From Sarocladium kiliense (lineage: Eukaryota; Ascomycota; Sordariomycetes; Hypocreales; Sarocladiaceae), in the NCBI GenBank assembly GCA_030734395.1, contig JAUZTG010000042.1, positions 2,480,001-2,544,000 on the forward strand: DNA of 64,000 nt, in the 5' to 3' direction. The translations under genes were made by a program, and so were the position numbers. The notes below the pieces were generated by a model, which was not told where the DNA came from, made no database searches, and saw only the letters and a list, made by a program, of their open reading frames with translations. Below are positions 23,007 to 34,377 of the stretch, piece after piece. How positions within the stretch are numbered: position 1 is the first letter of the stretch; the number at the start of each line of letters is the position of its first letter.

Positions 23007-24367
23007 ATGTCATTTGGCTTCAGTGCGGGAGACTTCATCGCTGTGGGAAACCTTATCGCCGACATCATCAGCTGCCTCGACGACGCAACTGGATCCGCGT
23101 CCGAGTACCAGGAGGTTCTTCGTGAGCTCCGTGCTCTTGACGTGGGACTGAAGGCTCTCAGTAATCTCCAGCATCCATCCAGCAGCCAGGATGCCGTAAA
23201 CCTCGATGCGATCAAATGCAGTGCACTCGCCTGTCAAGTCCCATTACAGAACTTTCTCAACAAGACGAAAAAGTATAATACTTTTCTGGGATTCGATGCA
23301 AAATCAGGCACTACACTTGCGGCGGCCGGACGGAAAGTTGATTGGCGGCTGAGGATGCAGAAAGAGGCTGAAAAGCTTCGGATGTGCTTGAGTCTTCACG
23401 TTGGTACGATCAACATGCAACTCAGCAACAAGGGCCTTACCTCTGTCTTTGAGATGTCTCAGGAGGTTTGTGATATGCACAGCGAGCTCACGGCTATGCT
23501 GCAGCATAATGCGCAGGCTGTGTCCACGATCCTTGAGGGCGTCAATACACAGCGTTCGTTGCTCCAGCGGGGCATCTGGCTACTGTCTGGAATGGCGAAT
23601 GTGATCACCAAATGGGTACCATCAAAGATCGAAGAGATCATCACCGCCGTAACGGCATTGTGGTACGTCTGCCTCTGGACGGTGAAGCTCATTGAAGAGC
23701 AGGGGCTTACACGTCCACAGCATCACCACACAGAAGATATACGAGTTGGTGTTGGAGATTCAGGTCACAAGCAATGCTTCTATCTGCCCGACCGTCAGTG
23801 TGATCAAACAGTCCGTTACTTTCAAGGACAGCGCTGGTAATGTCGCTACAATCCCGCCGGCTTGGGGCGTAGATGGTATCAAATTTGTCGTCTCGAATAT
23901 GAGCGCCACAAAGCAGGGTTACAATGGGCCTGTGTGGTATTGGGATGTATATCCTATGCTGAAACCAGGCCAGGTCTTCCTGCTATGTTCAGCAGACATC
24001 AATAGCCGGGGTTGGACTTCCTTTATGTCTTCCCAACTGTCATCTGCTGCTCCAGACGATCTCTGGATCATGCAAGCCCCTTTCATTGGTTTCAAAGTCC
24101 AGAAACTGGGCTGCGAATATCACTTGATGACATATCTGGATGTGAGTCACGACAGGCGAGTAGGCGCATCTGTGCTAACAGATCTCTTGTGTACAGGTCC
24201 GATCATTTGAAGAGAAACATGTGACGAGCACCATAGTGCCACACCATAGAGGACCACTGAGCCGTGGGAAGCTCGAAGCCACCATCATGTCCCTCTACGA
24301 GTCAGCGCCCGTGCTCTACCTCCAGGCTCTGCAATCTTCGGTCCTTCGAGCAATGGGAGCAATCTAA
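23007..24367 (+). CDS. Fungal ubiquitin-like/NLR-N-terminal-type protein, stand-alone
   Basis: Three exons (23007-23662, 23721-24141, 24197-24367) give 415 aa. The N-terminus (MSFGFSAGDFIAVGNLIADI) is the hallmark of a large uncharacterised fungal family, often linked to ankyrin or NACHT/NLR-like proteins. Residues 20-200 are mostly helical and may coil (EVLRELRALDVGLKAL). Exon 2 resembles the ubiquitin-like ULD_2 segment of that family (QSVTFKDSAGNVATIPPAW), although its second half (VYPMLKPGQVFLLCSA) is divergent. No NTPase, kinase or ankyrin repeat follows. The function is unknown; self/non-self signalling is a guess from relatives. The first junction (GTACGT...CAG, 58 bp) is needed to join the two frames. 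It converges with the antiporter gene 120 bp on. Confidence 0.7.
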
Positions 24368-24487
24368 TGAAAAACGAGCGTGGTCGGTGTGGGTCAATTC
24401 GGATCTCAGTCTCAGGCATCAAGACACGATTTGTCGTAGAAGATTTATACATATGCTAAGAGGCTGCCTATACTCCGGATCTAACTC

Positions 24488-27451
24488 TCACCTACGCCCT
24501 CGTTCCTGTTCCGGGGCAAAGCGAATGCCTCTCCTCGCAGTTGGTGGCACTCTCTCTGTCCCTTCATCCTCACTATCTTCCGCTGCACCGCCTGAGCTCA
24601 TTCCTAGCGCAGCTTGTCTCCTTCTTCTCTCTGCCGGTGTCTCACCAGCATGCTCCTCATCATCATCGTCACCCTGGGTCCCGAGCACCGCCAACCTCCT
24701 CTTCCTCTCAACGGCTGTCTCCCCGGGACTCTCATCCTCGTCGGATGATGGCTGCTTTCCTCGGGCAACAGGTGATCGGCCGGGAGAAGGTCTCCTGTAC
24801 GGCGCCGAAGCCCTGCCTGCGCCAGAACTGGACGACGAGGATGGCGTGCTATCGCTAGAATCGTGGCGCGGGTTGGGTATTGTCATAGTCTTGACCTTAC
24901 CTTCCGGCGGAGGATCCTGGTTCGCCAGCGTCTTCACCGCCTGGGAAGCATTTGAAAGGTCGACCACCTCTTGTCGGGTCTGTGCATCCAGGTTTTGCAT
25001 CCTTTTGATGAACTCTTCCTTCGTCAATCTCGCACCCACACCGTTGATGGTGAAACGAATCTTCTTGTCGTCGGCTTGGTCAGCGACACTGTTCTTCCTC
25101 TGTCCCGAGGCACCTGCCTCAGCACTTGAGGAAGGGTCTTGGTCCGCTGCTGCGGCAGGTCCCGCAGCGTTATTGCGAAGGCCACCGAGACCGATATACT
25201 TCAGGCTGGAGCCGAGAAGAGCATTGCCTCCCTCTTGGCCCTCCGGCTTTTGTGTCGGCAGCTCATATGTCTTGACGACTTCACCGTCTTCATCTTCAAC
25301 GATGATCTGATAGACTGTCAGCGGACGGGATTTTCCATTTCGTCCACGGGATCAACTTACAGTGTTGCCGAACTGATAGGCCCTTGCAGGACCGCGCCGC
25401 TCATGCGGAGCACGGGCTTTGCGCTTCTCCATCTCCCGCGAATACACATCTGAGACCTGTCTTCGAAGTGCACCGAACGACCATGGGTTCGAAGATGATC
25501 CCTTAGTGTCGGGCCTCGTCACGGCAGTGGCAGGCTTTGGCAACTCTCCTTCCTCTCGTCGCGTGGGCGTGCTTTCCTGCACATCCAGAACTTCACCATC
25601 TTGGTCCTCAAACACGAGCTCATGTCCTTCCTCATAGATGGAAATGTGAGGCGGGGACCTTGGTCGATGCGGCAGGTTTTCTGGTTCCACGTTTTCCAAA
25701 GCGGCCTTTTCGGCATCTCTAGTCTTCGGGCTCTCCTCGGTGAGTGTTGAATCGGTATGCTCGGGAGGATGTGGGTAGTCATCCTTCTCGGTTTCTGTAT
25801 CTTGCCGCGTCGGGAAGATGGCAGACTGGGAGATCGGCCCACCAGGCCCAACGCCGTCCTCGTACTTCTTGTGTTTCCGCCTCCTTGACACCAGAGACGA
25901 TGCTCTGCTGCCACTTCGAGAGTGTCCTTCGCCTTCTTTGCGACGGCGCAAGAAACCTGAGGGCGGTGCGAGTGTTCCGGGCGGATAATCGCCATCTTTC
26001 ATATCGTCAAGTGATGTCTCAGACATAGTTCGTGCTTGGGACCTGGACTGTGATGAGATTCTCGGCAGTCGGTTCATCCATGATGGGCCATCTTCAGGCG
26101 CAGCTGTATAACTCATCGTCAATGTCAGGGTGTTGATGCGTTTCCCAAGGGTGAACACCGCGATGGATGAACCATGGACAATGATGGAAGTTATGACCAT
26201 GAAAGTGACGATAGGCCACACGAGATAGAGGAGATGATAGTGAGGCGAGTTTTCCGGCGGGAGCTCAGACAGGGGAACAGGTTCGTCATGCTCAAGCTCA
26301 GCGCGAGCCAGGAGAGCCACGAATATGGCGCCAACGCCAATAGGTCCGAAATGACCAGCAAAGAGAGCCTCCCGCCAAGTCCTCACATCCGGTATTAGGG
26401 GTTTCAAGGCCAACATTATTGGAATGCGCCGGAAAAAGATGACCAGCACGGCGATTACGACAAGACGCCACACCTGAAGACCCTCAATACCACTGTTGTA
26501 CTGCTCCCAGGGGACAATCGTCCCGAGGAAGACGAAGTACGCCAAGTTGATAAGCAAGTCGATAACGTTAGAGACGTGCGACTCCTCGGTCTTCTCGAGG
26601 AACCAGCCATCGTTAGAAAAGCCGACTCCGGCAGCGAAGCCAACGAGCAAATCATCGACACCTAGGATGCTGCCGGCGCCAGCACAGAACAGGGCAACCA
26701 CGAAGTAGAAGACGAGAAAGCTCTCTCGGTCGATGAGCTCCTTCTTCTCGGCAAACTTGATGCCGTGGCGGGCGATGTAGCCGACTGTGAAGCCAAAGAT
26801 GGCGCCGAAAATGCACTCGTATAAGATGACATAGACAACGAAGTGAAAGCTGACCTCGCCTGCGTCACGATGGTATTTGATTAGGTAAAGGGAGAGATAG
26901 ATGAACGGGAAGGCCATGCCGTCGTTGCAGCCTGACTCGGCAGACAGGAGATCTCGCAAATGCTTGGGGATTCGCTTAGCGAACTTGCCCTTACCGACAA
27001 CGGACGAGGCGAGAACGGGATCGGTAGCTGTGACACAAGCGGCGACAACAAGGCCATCGAGCCAATCGAACTCCGGGATGAGCTGCCAGATGAAGACGCT
27101 CACGATGAGCCATCCGAAAGTCATGACGGGAACAAGGAGGTATACGACAGACTTCCAGTGTTTTTCCATATAGTATTTGGGAAGTTCTACACCGACGGCG
27201 AAACATTGGACGACCAGGACAATTCGGGAGAATTCGATGGTGACGATGTCGAGGGAACCCCATTCCTTGGGGTTGATGAGGTCGGCAGCATGGGGACCAA
27301 AGATGACACCGCAGAGAGTGGCCACGGTAGCTTCACCAATGTACATGCGCTCCTTGATGAAGGATGAGCAGAGCATGAAGAGGGAAGTGAAGCCTCCGAG
27401 GATGATGTACACCAAATGGGGCGGTGTTATGTCAAGTTGTGCCCAGGCCAT
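24488..27451 (-). CDS. NHA1: Plasma-membrane Na+/H+ antiporter, Nha1 type
   Basis: CPA1-family antiporter that exports Na+ or K+ in exchange for protons and sets salt and pH tolerance. Exon 1 (27451-25361) and exon 2 (25306-24488), with a 48-bp GTAAGT...CAG intron, give 969 aa, typical of fungal Nha1. About 12 membrane segments fill residues 12-440. The ion-binding ND motif sits in ESGCNDGMAFPF, with TDPVLASSVV and GHFGPIGVGAIF also conserved. The long hydrophilic tail is Ser/Arg/Glu-rich and ends in a charged RGRR, as in Nha1 where the tail is regulatory. In the tail, EDEDGEVVKTYELPTQKP resembles a segment of other fungal Nha1 tails. Confidence 0.95.
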
Positions 27452-29616
27452 CTTGGCGGTTGGAGGACCCGGGGGTCAGGAACGCCTGAGTGGTCTTGCT
27501 TATGGTCTAAGAGATGATGACGGCGATTCGATTAAGTGGGGTGTGAAGTCGGTCGAGGAACGGTGAAGTTGTTGCTGTCGCGATCTTGGGGACATGGAGG
27601 TTTCGGGTCCGGGATCGGCGCACGGTGAGACGTCGGAGTCTTCGGAGATATGCCTTCAATCGAGAAGGCCAATGTTGATTGGGAGACAGTCGAAAGACCA
27701 GATCAGAGATCAGAGATCAAAATGCGAGGTTGTAGATCAATGTGCAAATCGGAAAACAAAGTCGTGGGATGTTGCGAAATCCGGGCGAACGAGGAATGCT
27801 AGATGCAATGGCAGAACGCGTGTATGAACATAAAGGAAGAGGAGCCGCCCTCCGAAATGCTGGACGCTAAATGATGGGGCCGTAGGAAAGAAATAATGAG
27901 TGAGTCCTCGTGGCCAGGGACGGATGGCTGGCTGGCTCAAGGAAGAAAGGGGATGGGGAGAGAAGCGTGAAGGAGGAGGAAGAGGAAGAGGCGAAAAGTG
28001 GGATTGGGCAGATAAGAGAAAAAGTGACGAAGCGAATGACGGAGATGCAGCCAGCAGCTTCGGTTAGACCGCGAGTCACGGTCCCAACAGCAACAGCAGC
28101 AGCGGGGGTGACCAGCGCCTGGATGACGGGAAAATTAGTGCCGCTTTAGACTGGGTTTTAGTTGCTCGGCGTCATTGTGTGCATTGTCTTGCGTATTGAA
28201 TAGTGGGCTAGTCGTCGTGGATTTAAGCTTAACACTTGCTGTGCCTTTCCTCTACGTGGGATTGCCATGTTGTGGCTTGGGAGTGAGGCAGTTGGTGATG
28301 CTTTGGTGATGCTTGGCCGACTGGAGACCAGCTCGCGTCGCTTTCCTTCTGGGCGCCAAGCTGCAATTCACCTGCCAAGCTGCCAAGTGATCTGGATGCC
28401 GTCTCTTGGCCTGGGGAAAAGATCTGAAAGGTCGATGGTGGGAGGAGGATGGTGATGGCGGCATGTCGATGATCGCTGAAGACAACACGGGCAGATCAAT
28501 ACCGAGACAGACCGTCGAGCACCCCCGACACGACACTCATTTCAATCCCAGTGAGGCTATTTCATCACCAGAACATCCTGAACCTGCCAAGCACTCGCCA
28601 AGCCCATTCCCTCGATGCCCAGGCCGAGACAGCCGGCTCCATCATCCCCTCAACCAACTGGTTTTTTCCGCATCTCTCGCGCACAAGGTAGCGCATCCAT
28701 TGCATCCCTGCACCAGGTCCCATCTCGTATCGCAAAAGAGGTCTCACTAGTGATGAGGAAAAATTTCAAGGACCAGGCCAATCTTTTAAAGCAGCGGCCA
28801 GATGCGACTTTTAACCATACTTGTCATGCTTGAATCTGATGAACCTGGTCAACCAAACCAACCCCCACGGTTGAGGGGCTGCAAAGGGCTTGCAGCACCA
28901 ATCACGCTTCGCCGGGTCTTTACTCCCGGCAGGCGGTAATAAGGTAGTGCCGCCCTCCTTTCTTTCAGCTTTTCTCGTTGGTCTGGGGGTGAGGATGAGG
29001 AGTGAGACGGGGTTTGCTCATTTCTTGCGGTCATGGCAAGGGTCTGTGCTGGCCGGCGGCTTGCAGTCAACGAGCTGCATTGTGGCTTGCCTGCCGATTG
29101 AGTATGATCTGTGCTCAGATATGCAGAGACATTCATGGTATTTTATGACTGACTGATTAGTAGAACAACAACTGAAACCGTTGACATACCATTTGCAATA
29201 CGCACCGTGATGCACTACGAATCCCAAACTTCCGTAAGACCTAGGTGAGATGTCTGATCTTGCTAACGAAACCTCAGATCTACTCGAATAAGCACATCAG
29301 TCAATGTAAGTTGCAAGAAGAAAAGACGCTGTTGAAGCAGGTAGAATGTTCATTGTGTCTCTAAATGCTCATACAGAGTAAATCAAGAAAATGTTGTAAG
29401 AAGGCTATGTCGCTGTAGCAGTAATGTAGTTGGTATCAATCAGTCCGCTCTCCCTCTCGGATATCGTCAGAATCCTCGCCTCGTCGCTGCTTCCCACCTC
29501 TAATATGTGTATGCATGCGTATGAAAACCCACGTCCCTTACAATCCCAGCCCCGTTCAATCCAGTATTATTTAGTGATTACCCTCTCATCTTCATTTTCA
29601 TCCAGTCTGCCGCTCA
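27452..29616. other. Long intergenic region upstream of the antiporter gene
   Basis: About 2.2 kb between the antiporter start and the 3' end of the GPI-type gene. The first 700 bp (27452-28150) are purine-rich on the plus strand (GGAGGA, GAAGAG runs), so pyrimidine-rich on the coding strand, as expected of a long 5' UTR or strong promoter. I see no gene in the rest. Confidence 0.5.
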
Positions 29617-29865
29617 TCATAGCGACACCATCATTACAGCGCCTGCGATGGCTGCGACAACGGCAAGTAGTGATGGACGGCTGCTCATGCCACTTGCTTC
29701 GAAGCCGACATCTTCAAGACCACCGCCGCCGCTGCCCGGTGGTCGACCATCAAAGTCATCGTTGCCATCATCGTCTGGAACTGCTGTATTGACAGCAGGT
29801 TGCGAAGGACTTGAGGTAGAGCGCACCGGTGGAAGGGTTGGTGCAGGCTGCGTCGACTCTGGCTC

Positions 29866-29901
<36 letters not shown>

Positions 29902-30471
29902 GCTTTCTGAGCTCCTTGGCGGGTCAATTGGTCTTGCGCTTGTTTCTTCAGCGACCTCAGTGCTAGACTCCTCCGTTGTAGCCGGTGGTGGTGGTTCTCG
30001 CTCTATCGTCGTCGTTGTCGTTGGCGCAGGCTTTGGTGTAATTGCCTTTGTCACCGTAGTCGTCCTCGAGGGAAATCCCGGCTCCAGCTGCGTTGTCGTT
30101 GTAATTTGCTGACCCCCATCATCATCATCGACAGGCTCAGTACCACACAGCGCTGCCACAAGGTCACCGTCCTTTGTTCTACTAAGTAAGGTCCCTGCCC
30201 TTGGGTTTGCCGCGCTGCAGGCTTCCTGAATGGTGGCTTCTATCCTTTGGAGGTCCGTGATGCAGGTTCGTGAGCATTCCCTGCCGAGTAGGAAATCGTT
30301 GAGCTCGCAGCCTTGGAGCGGTGTGTTGTAGGCATCAAGACAAGCCGGTGTGATGAAGATAGAGGAGATGAGCTCGAAGGAGGAGAGGGAGATGGTTCGA
30401 GCTGAGGCCGATGAGGCGAGAAGGGCGACATTGACGAGTCGCCACGATTGATTCGAACGCGCTCTTGCCAT
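29617..30471 (-). CDS. Ser/Thr-rich cell-surface protein, probably GPI-anchored
   Basis: Single-exon 284-aa protein with an N-terminal hydrophobic signal (RLVNVALLASSASA). Residues about 42-112 hold six Cys (CLDAYN, CELND, CSRTC, CSAAN, LCGTE), suggesting a disulfide-bonded domain. The remainder is a low-complexity stalk rich in Thr, Ser and Pro, with a 13-residue poly-Ser run encoded by TCA repeats. The C-terminus (SLLAVVAAIAGAVMMVSL) is a short hydrophobic tail after a Gly/Ser stretch, the shape of a GPI-attachment signal. This architecture suits a wall or membrane mannoprotein; enzymatic activity is not suggested. The cysteine domain is not one I can name. Confidence 0.8.
29866..29901. repeat. 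(TGA)12 trinucleotide microsatellite inside a CDS
   Basis: Twelve perfect TGA units. Read on the minus strand in the GPI-type gene they are TCA codons, which encode most of its poly-Ser run. Length change by whole units keeps the frame. Confidence 0.95.
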
Positions 30472-30953
30472 TGCAGGGCAGGTATGTGTTTTTGCGGTAG
30501 AAATGAAAGTCGAACAGGCCGGTCGTTGTCGTTAATCGGTATAAGTGACTTTTGAACTCGTGCGCTGTCGATTTGAGACGTAGACAATCGCGCAGCGCTG
30601 TACGCTCGAAAAAGGATAATTCAGAAGCGAACGAAAGAAACAAAAGAAAACGAATGATCAGAAAGGAGGAGAAGAGAAAGCTGAGACCAGATCGGAGAGA
30701 GACGAAAGAGGGCCAGGCCTTGGTTCTATGACCGCATGCGCTGGTGCTGGGCAGCCGCAGGTTGAAGCCCGTGGGTTTTCGAAACGTCAAGTGTCGCAGG
30801 CGAGGGTTGCTGGCTAGGGTCCCCCCGGAGCAAGTCGAAGCCGAGTCCAGAGGAGAAGCTCTCGCACGAACTGGTCGCCGTAGATAGGCGAACGATTTGT
30901 TTCTTGAAAGTGGGATCTGGGGTTTGAGGTTCCGTTGGGTTTGGGTCTGGTTG

Positions 30954-30979
30954 TGGTGGTGGTGGTGGTGGTGGTGGTG
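30954..30979. repeat. (TGG)8 microsatellite
   Basis: Eight TGG units ending in TGA, in non-coding sequence upstream of the GPI-type gene. Confidence 0.9.
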
Positions 30980-31459
30980 ATGCGGAGGGTGGTGGAAGGA
31001 GAGAGGTACAAGTTCTGCCGGGTCCTTCCTTCAGACGGAGGCAGATGCAGTTCGAGGGCGGCCAAAGGATCAATGAAGACCAAGGAATTCCTCCACTGGT
31101 CAAATTGAGCTTCTATCGCTTGCAGATGAGACACTGATGATAGCCTATGATGTCCTTGAGTAATGATGCAAGGGCAGGTTGGAGGCGAGGGAGGGCTGAT
31201 TGTTCTGTACGGGTTTGCGCGACAGACTGACCACAAGAAGGGGAAGATGATGCAGATCACGAACAAGAAGAGAGGCAACAAGGGAACAAGGCGATTGTAA
31301 GTGTTTTATTCAAGGGAGGCAGGGCCCTGGAATCGACTGGAATGAAGGCATCGCGTGAGCGTGTCTTAGTGGTAAAGAGGTGGCAGGGCTAGCATTCCAG
31401 TGCCTTCAACTGCTTGCAGCCTCCTGGGCTGAACAAAATGTACTTTGCCTATTGTGGCT

Positions 31460-31975
31460 GTCTTATTGGCTCTTGGCGGAATATCCGGCGAGAGAAAGGG
31501 AAGAAACAGATCATCGCTTGATCTCTTCGCCCTCAAGAGGCATCGTCAAGGAAAGGAAGGACCAGCCAATCGATCAAGGTATCCAGCAAGGGAGGCAGTG
31601 GTTGTCTCTGGCCAATCGCAAGACCTGGCAACCACTGTGGACCAGCTCTCCCCTGCCCAGTTGATGTCTCAGTGCCTTTTGATTGGCTCTGCGCTGCTCT
31701 AGGCAGTGCAAGAGGGACTTCAGTGCCCCCCCGTGTTTTGTTTCAGCGCTGCGCGCAGCCTTTTATTGGCTGCCCAGCTCTCCCACAGCAGCCTTCAGTG
31801 CCTCCTGTCGCCGTTTCAGCACGACAGCTTCCCAGCAGCAGTACGGAGATCCCCCCTGCGTTCTGTTCGTCCGGCCGTGCTTCTTTGTTTCATTGGTTTT
31901 TCCTTCGCAAGATGGGCTCGCTTAGGACGATGTCTAGAGTAGCAACACGATATGAGCGATGGGCTGGCCATTGGC
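31460..31975. repeat. Degenerate repeat cluster with seven CCAAT boxes
   Basis: CCAAT or ATTGG occurs at 31465, 31566, 31612, 31682, 31765, 31892 and 31970. Flanking words recur: ATTGGCT three times, CCAGCTCTCCC at 31642 and 31774, and CAGTGCC several times. This suggests decayed tandem units of roughly 100-130 bp. No coding gene is supported inside. Confidence 0.45.
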
Positions 31976-32613
31976 CTAAGAACACGAGTGTCCAGGGTTG
32001 GCAACCCTAGACTGATACTACTCTAGATGTCAGGGCTCTGGTATTCCAGTCAATATTCCATGTACTATTCCATTCGCTACCAACATGCTATTCTAAGAAA
32101 TGCTTGATTTTCAGCCACTTAGCCAGCTAGGGGACCACTTATGGAGTAGACTGGCATTCATCTTCACACGTGGCGCGGATCGCGCTCCGTAACACATGGT
32201 GAAGTGGCTGGTCAGTCAACCTACTGAGGTAAAGTGGAGATGGACAGACCAGTCTATCCGGGCCCTGACACCGTAGAATTAATTTTGAGAGTGTCAACTC
32301 CTCCTAGTCTAGAATCGCTTTCCCTACACAGGTGTTGGTCGGCCATACAAGCGAAACGCATGGTGTGGGCTTCCTCAGATCCAGCCACTCATATATCGCG
32401 TCGCGCTTGAGAATTGCCGGCCCATCATGCAACGCGCATGTCTCCAAGTGGTGTGCAGTTACATCTTGGGTGCATAACCTACCCGTTGCCCATTCCATGG
32501 GATCACGAATTCATTGCTCGTAGATAAGGTAAGGTATGCGTTCACCGTGAAAACTAGCAGAAACGGATCCAGAGGCCCAATATACCATAACGCCCTGCAT
32601 CACCTCAAGAGTC

Positions 32614-33231
32614 TCAGACTCTCAACAAGATACAAAAGATAGCCATGAACAGCATCGTACAAAGTTTCGGCTTCGGCAACCCCGAAGCCAGTCCCTCCTC
32701 TTCTTGCACCTGATCATCGTACTGATCCTGTACATTACCTCGGGGCCAGTATTCACATACAACATACCACCCCCTCTCATCACACAACTTCCTGGCACAC
32801 CCGACATCCGTGGTGTTCTTCCACACCAGCTGCGTAAAGTGTCCCGTCTCCTCATCAAACCCCTGGTTCCCAAAATCATACTCCTCCCTCTCATCCCCCC
32901 AAGCCTCGACGGCAGCTGTAGCATTCTTGTACCCCATGGCAAGGTTCTCGCCGTAGGGACCGCCGGAGTGCTCAAAGTCGCAGCTGTTACCGGACATGTC
33001 ATCGAGGTAGTCGCGTGCAAAGTCCTCTAGAGTGAAGTTCCAGGAAAGAGAAGAGGCATTGTGTTGTTCGCGGTAGATATTTGTGGAGTTGAGGATGGCG
33101 GAGGTGAAGGTTGGGAAGCGGGAGTAGCTAGGTTCGTCGGATGGGATGGAGGGGGCAACGGTGACGGTTGTGACGACTTGCGCGGAGCCCAGATTGAAGA
33201 GCGCGAGAGACAAGAGTAGCGGGAGGCCCAT
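32614..33231 (-). CDS. Secreted CAP/PR-1-like (SCP/TAPS) protein
   Basis: Single-exon 205-aa protein with a signal peptide (MGLPLLLSLALFNLGSAQ) and one CAP domain, the fold of plant PR-1 and yeast Pry proteins, which bind sterols and lipids outside the cell. The domain starts at SAILNSTNIYREQHNA. It holds the HSGGPYGENLA segment, the CAP1 signature GHFTQLVWKNT and the CAP2-like VCEYWPRGNV. The two His and the Glu of the usual CAP cavity are present. N-glycosylation sites (NST, NAS, NFT, NAT, NTT) are frequent. The C-terminus (LCTMLFMAIFCILLRV) is hydrophobic and could be a GPI signal or a membrane tail, which is less usual for this family. Confidence 0.92.
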   Translation of the reverse strand: MGLPLLLSLALFNLGSAQVVTTVTVAPSIPSDEPSYSRFPTFTSAILNSTNIYREQHNASSLSWNFTLEDFARDYLDDMSGNSCDFEHSGGPYGENLAMGYKNATAAVEAWGDEREEYDFGNQGFDEETGHFTQLVWKNTTDVGCARKLCDERGWYVVCEYWPRGNVQDQYDDQVQEEEGLASGLPKPKLCTMLFMAIFCILLRV

Positions 33232-34377
33232 CTCGAGCGTGAGGCTTGATGTCTAGTTGTTATACAGAGCGGTTCGATGGTGTAAGTCGTACGTGGGGTC
33301 GTGCACTCCCGTTAGCTTCGGCGCCAGTTCGACGGTTCTCGGACCCAGAGATGGTAAGAGGTCGCAAAGACTAATCACCTACAAGACAAGAGCAATAATC
33401 AAGGCCAATGGAACATGGAGTCAATGGTCAGATTATAAGACATTGATGCCCAATGGACTTCTCCATCACGGGCCGCCAAGGACGGTCAAAATCTGGTTTC
33501 ATTGGAGTGAGGCCCGCCAGATCGGTTGGATGACGTAGGCGGGGACTGGCCCCGACCTGGGGTCCGAGTCAGCGCTGGTGGTGGTTGGCGACATTGACGG
33601 GCCGGTAATGGCCTCAGCTCCTCGGAAGGATTGGCTGGTCGAGTCGCTTGCTGCATCTTTTTAAGTCTATGCTGGGATTCTGCCATCAGCTGATCTGATT
33701 TAAGTTCTGGTGTGGATGTGAGGACATACTGAGCGAGGAAGTCGGCTTCATGTGACTGGAGGGAAGTGAGCGAGTCTTGTTCCTTCTAGTTACTCACTGA
33801 TGTCTGGGCGTTTCTTTGGGCAGCAGGATAAACAATCGTGCCCAGGCATGAATTTGTTCCAAGCTCAATATTCAGGAGGGAAAACACCTGCCACAATACG
33901 ACCAGGTTCAACTGAGACGAGCGATCCCAGCTTGGTTGGGCGTGCATTCTCTAAAGCCTCTCGGGTAGGCTGTTGAGCTCGTGGAAGTGGCGGAGACTGA
34001 GGTAGGTTGTAAGCGCAAGGAAAGTTAGATGAACGGCCGGTGTCTGCGACGAAGTCACCTTGCGGTTTTGGAGTTGCAAAGCATTGAATAGCCGATCATT
34101 ATATTTACACCAACGTTGTTATTTAAGATACTTGAAGGCGTAAGGTAGGCTCTCATCACCACACTCCGTCCCCCTTCATTTAGTTTGCTTGGCTCGAAAC
34201 GTATGCAAAAAGTTATTCCCTAATAAAATGCATCTCAGGCTGGGCCGCGAAATCCCATCTGAGATATCGAAGCAATATCGTAGCAATCCTCCACTCTGAC
34301 CAGGGACATGCGCGAGCGCCGACTCCGACCTTTTGTCATGACTTTCGTAGCTATTCGTATCAAGGCGTAGAGAATCG
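33232..34377. other. Intergenic, no gene seen
   Basis: About 1.15 kb between the CAP gene start and the 3' end of the C2H2/Fungal_trans gene. Only short frames are seen, with no family resemblance and no obvious repeat. Confidence 0.6.

Larger units (their letters stand above)
30472..32613. other. Intergenic region with CCAAT-rich degenerate repeats
   Basis: About 2.1 kb between the CAP gene 3' end and the GPI-type gene start. The first 350 bases upstream of the GPI-type gene look like its 5' leader. It includes a TGG microsatellite at 30954-30979 and a stretch at 31460-31975 with seven CCAAT/ATTGG boxes. A frame at 30814-31281 lacks an ATG and is not called. Confidence 0.5.

Noticed and set aside
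24264..25310. 348-codon plus-strand frame across the antiporter tail
   Set aside because: Low-complexity Ser/Pro sequence produced by reading the opposite strand of a Ser/Glu/Arg-rich tail. The antiporter is well supported.
30814..31281. 155-codon minus frame with a hydrophobic start
   Set aside because: It begins with TTG rather than ATG, contains a Thr run from the TGG microsatellite and has no family resemblance.
31360..31440. tRNA A-box-like word (CTTAGTGGTAAAG)
   Set aside because: No B box or T-loop follows at the right distance and no cloverleaf can be drawn.
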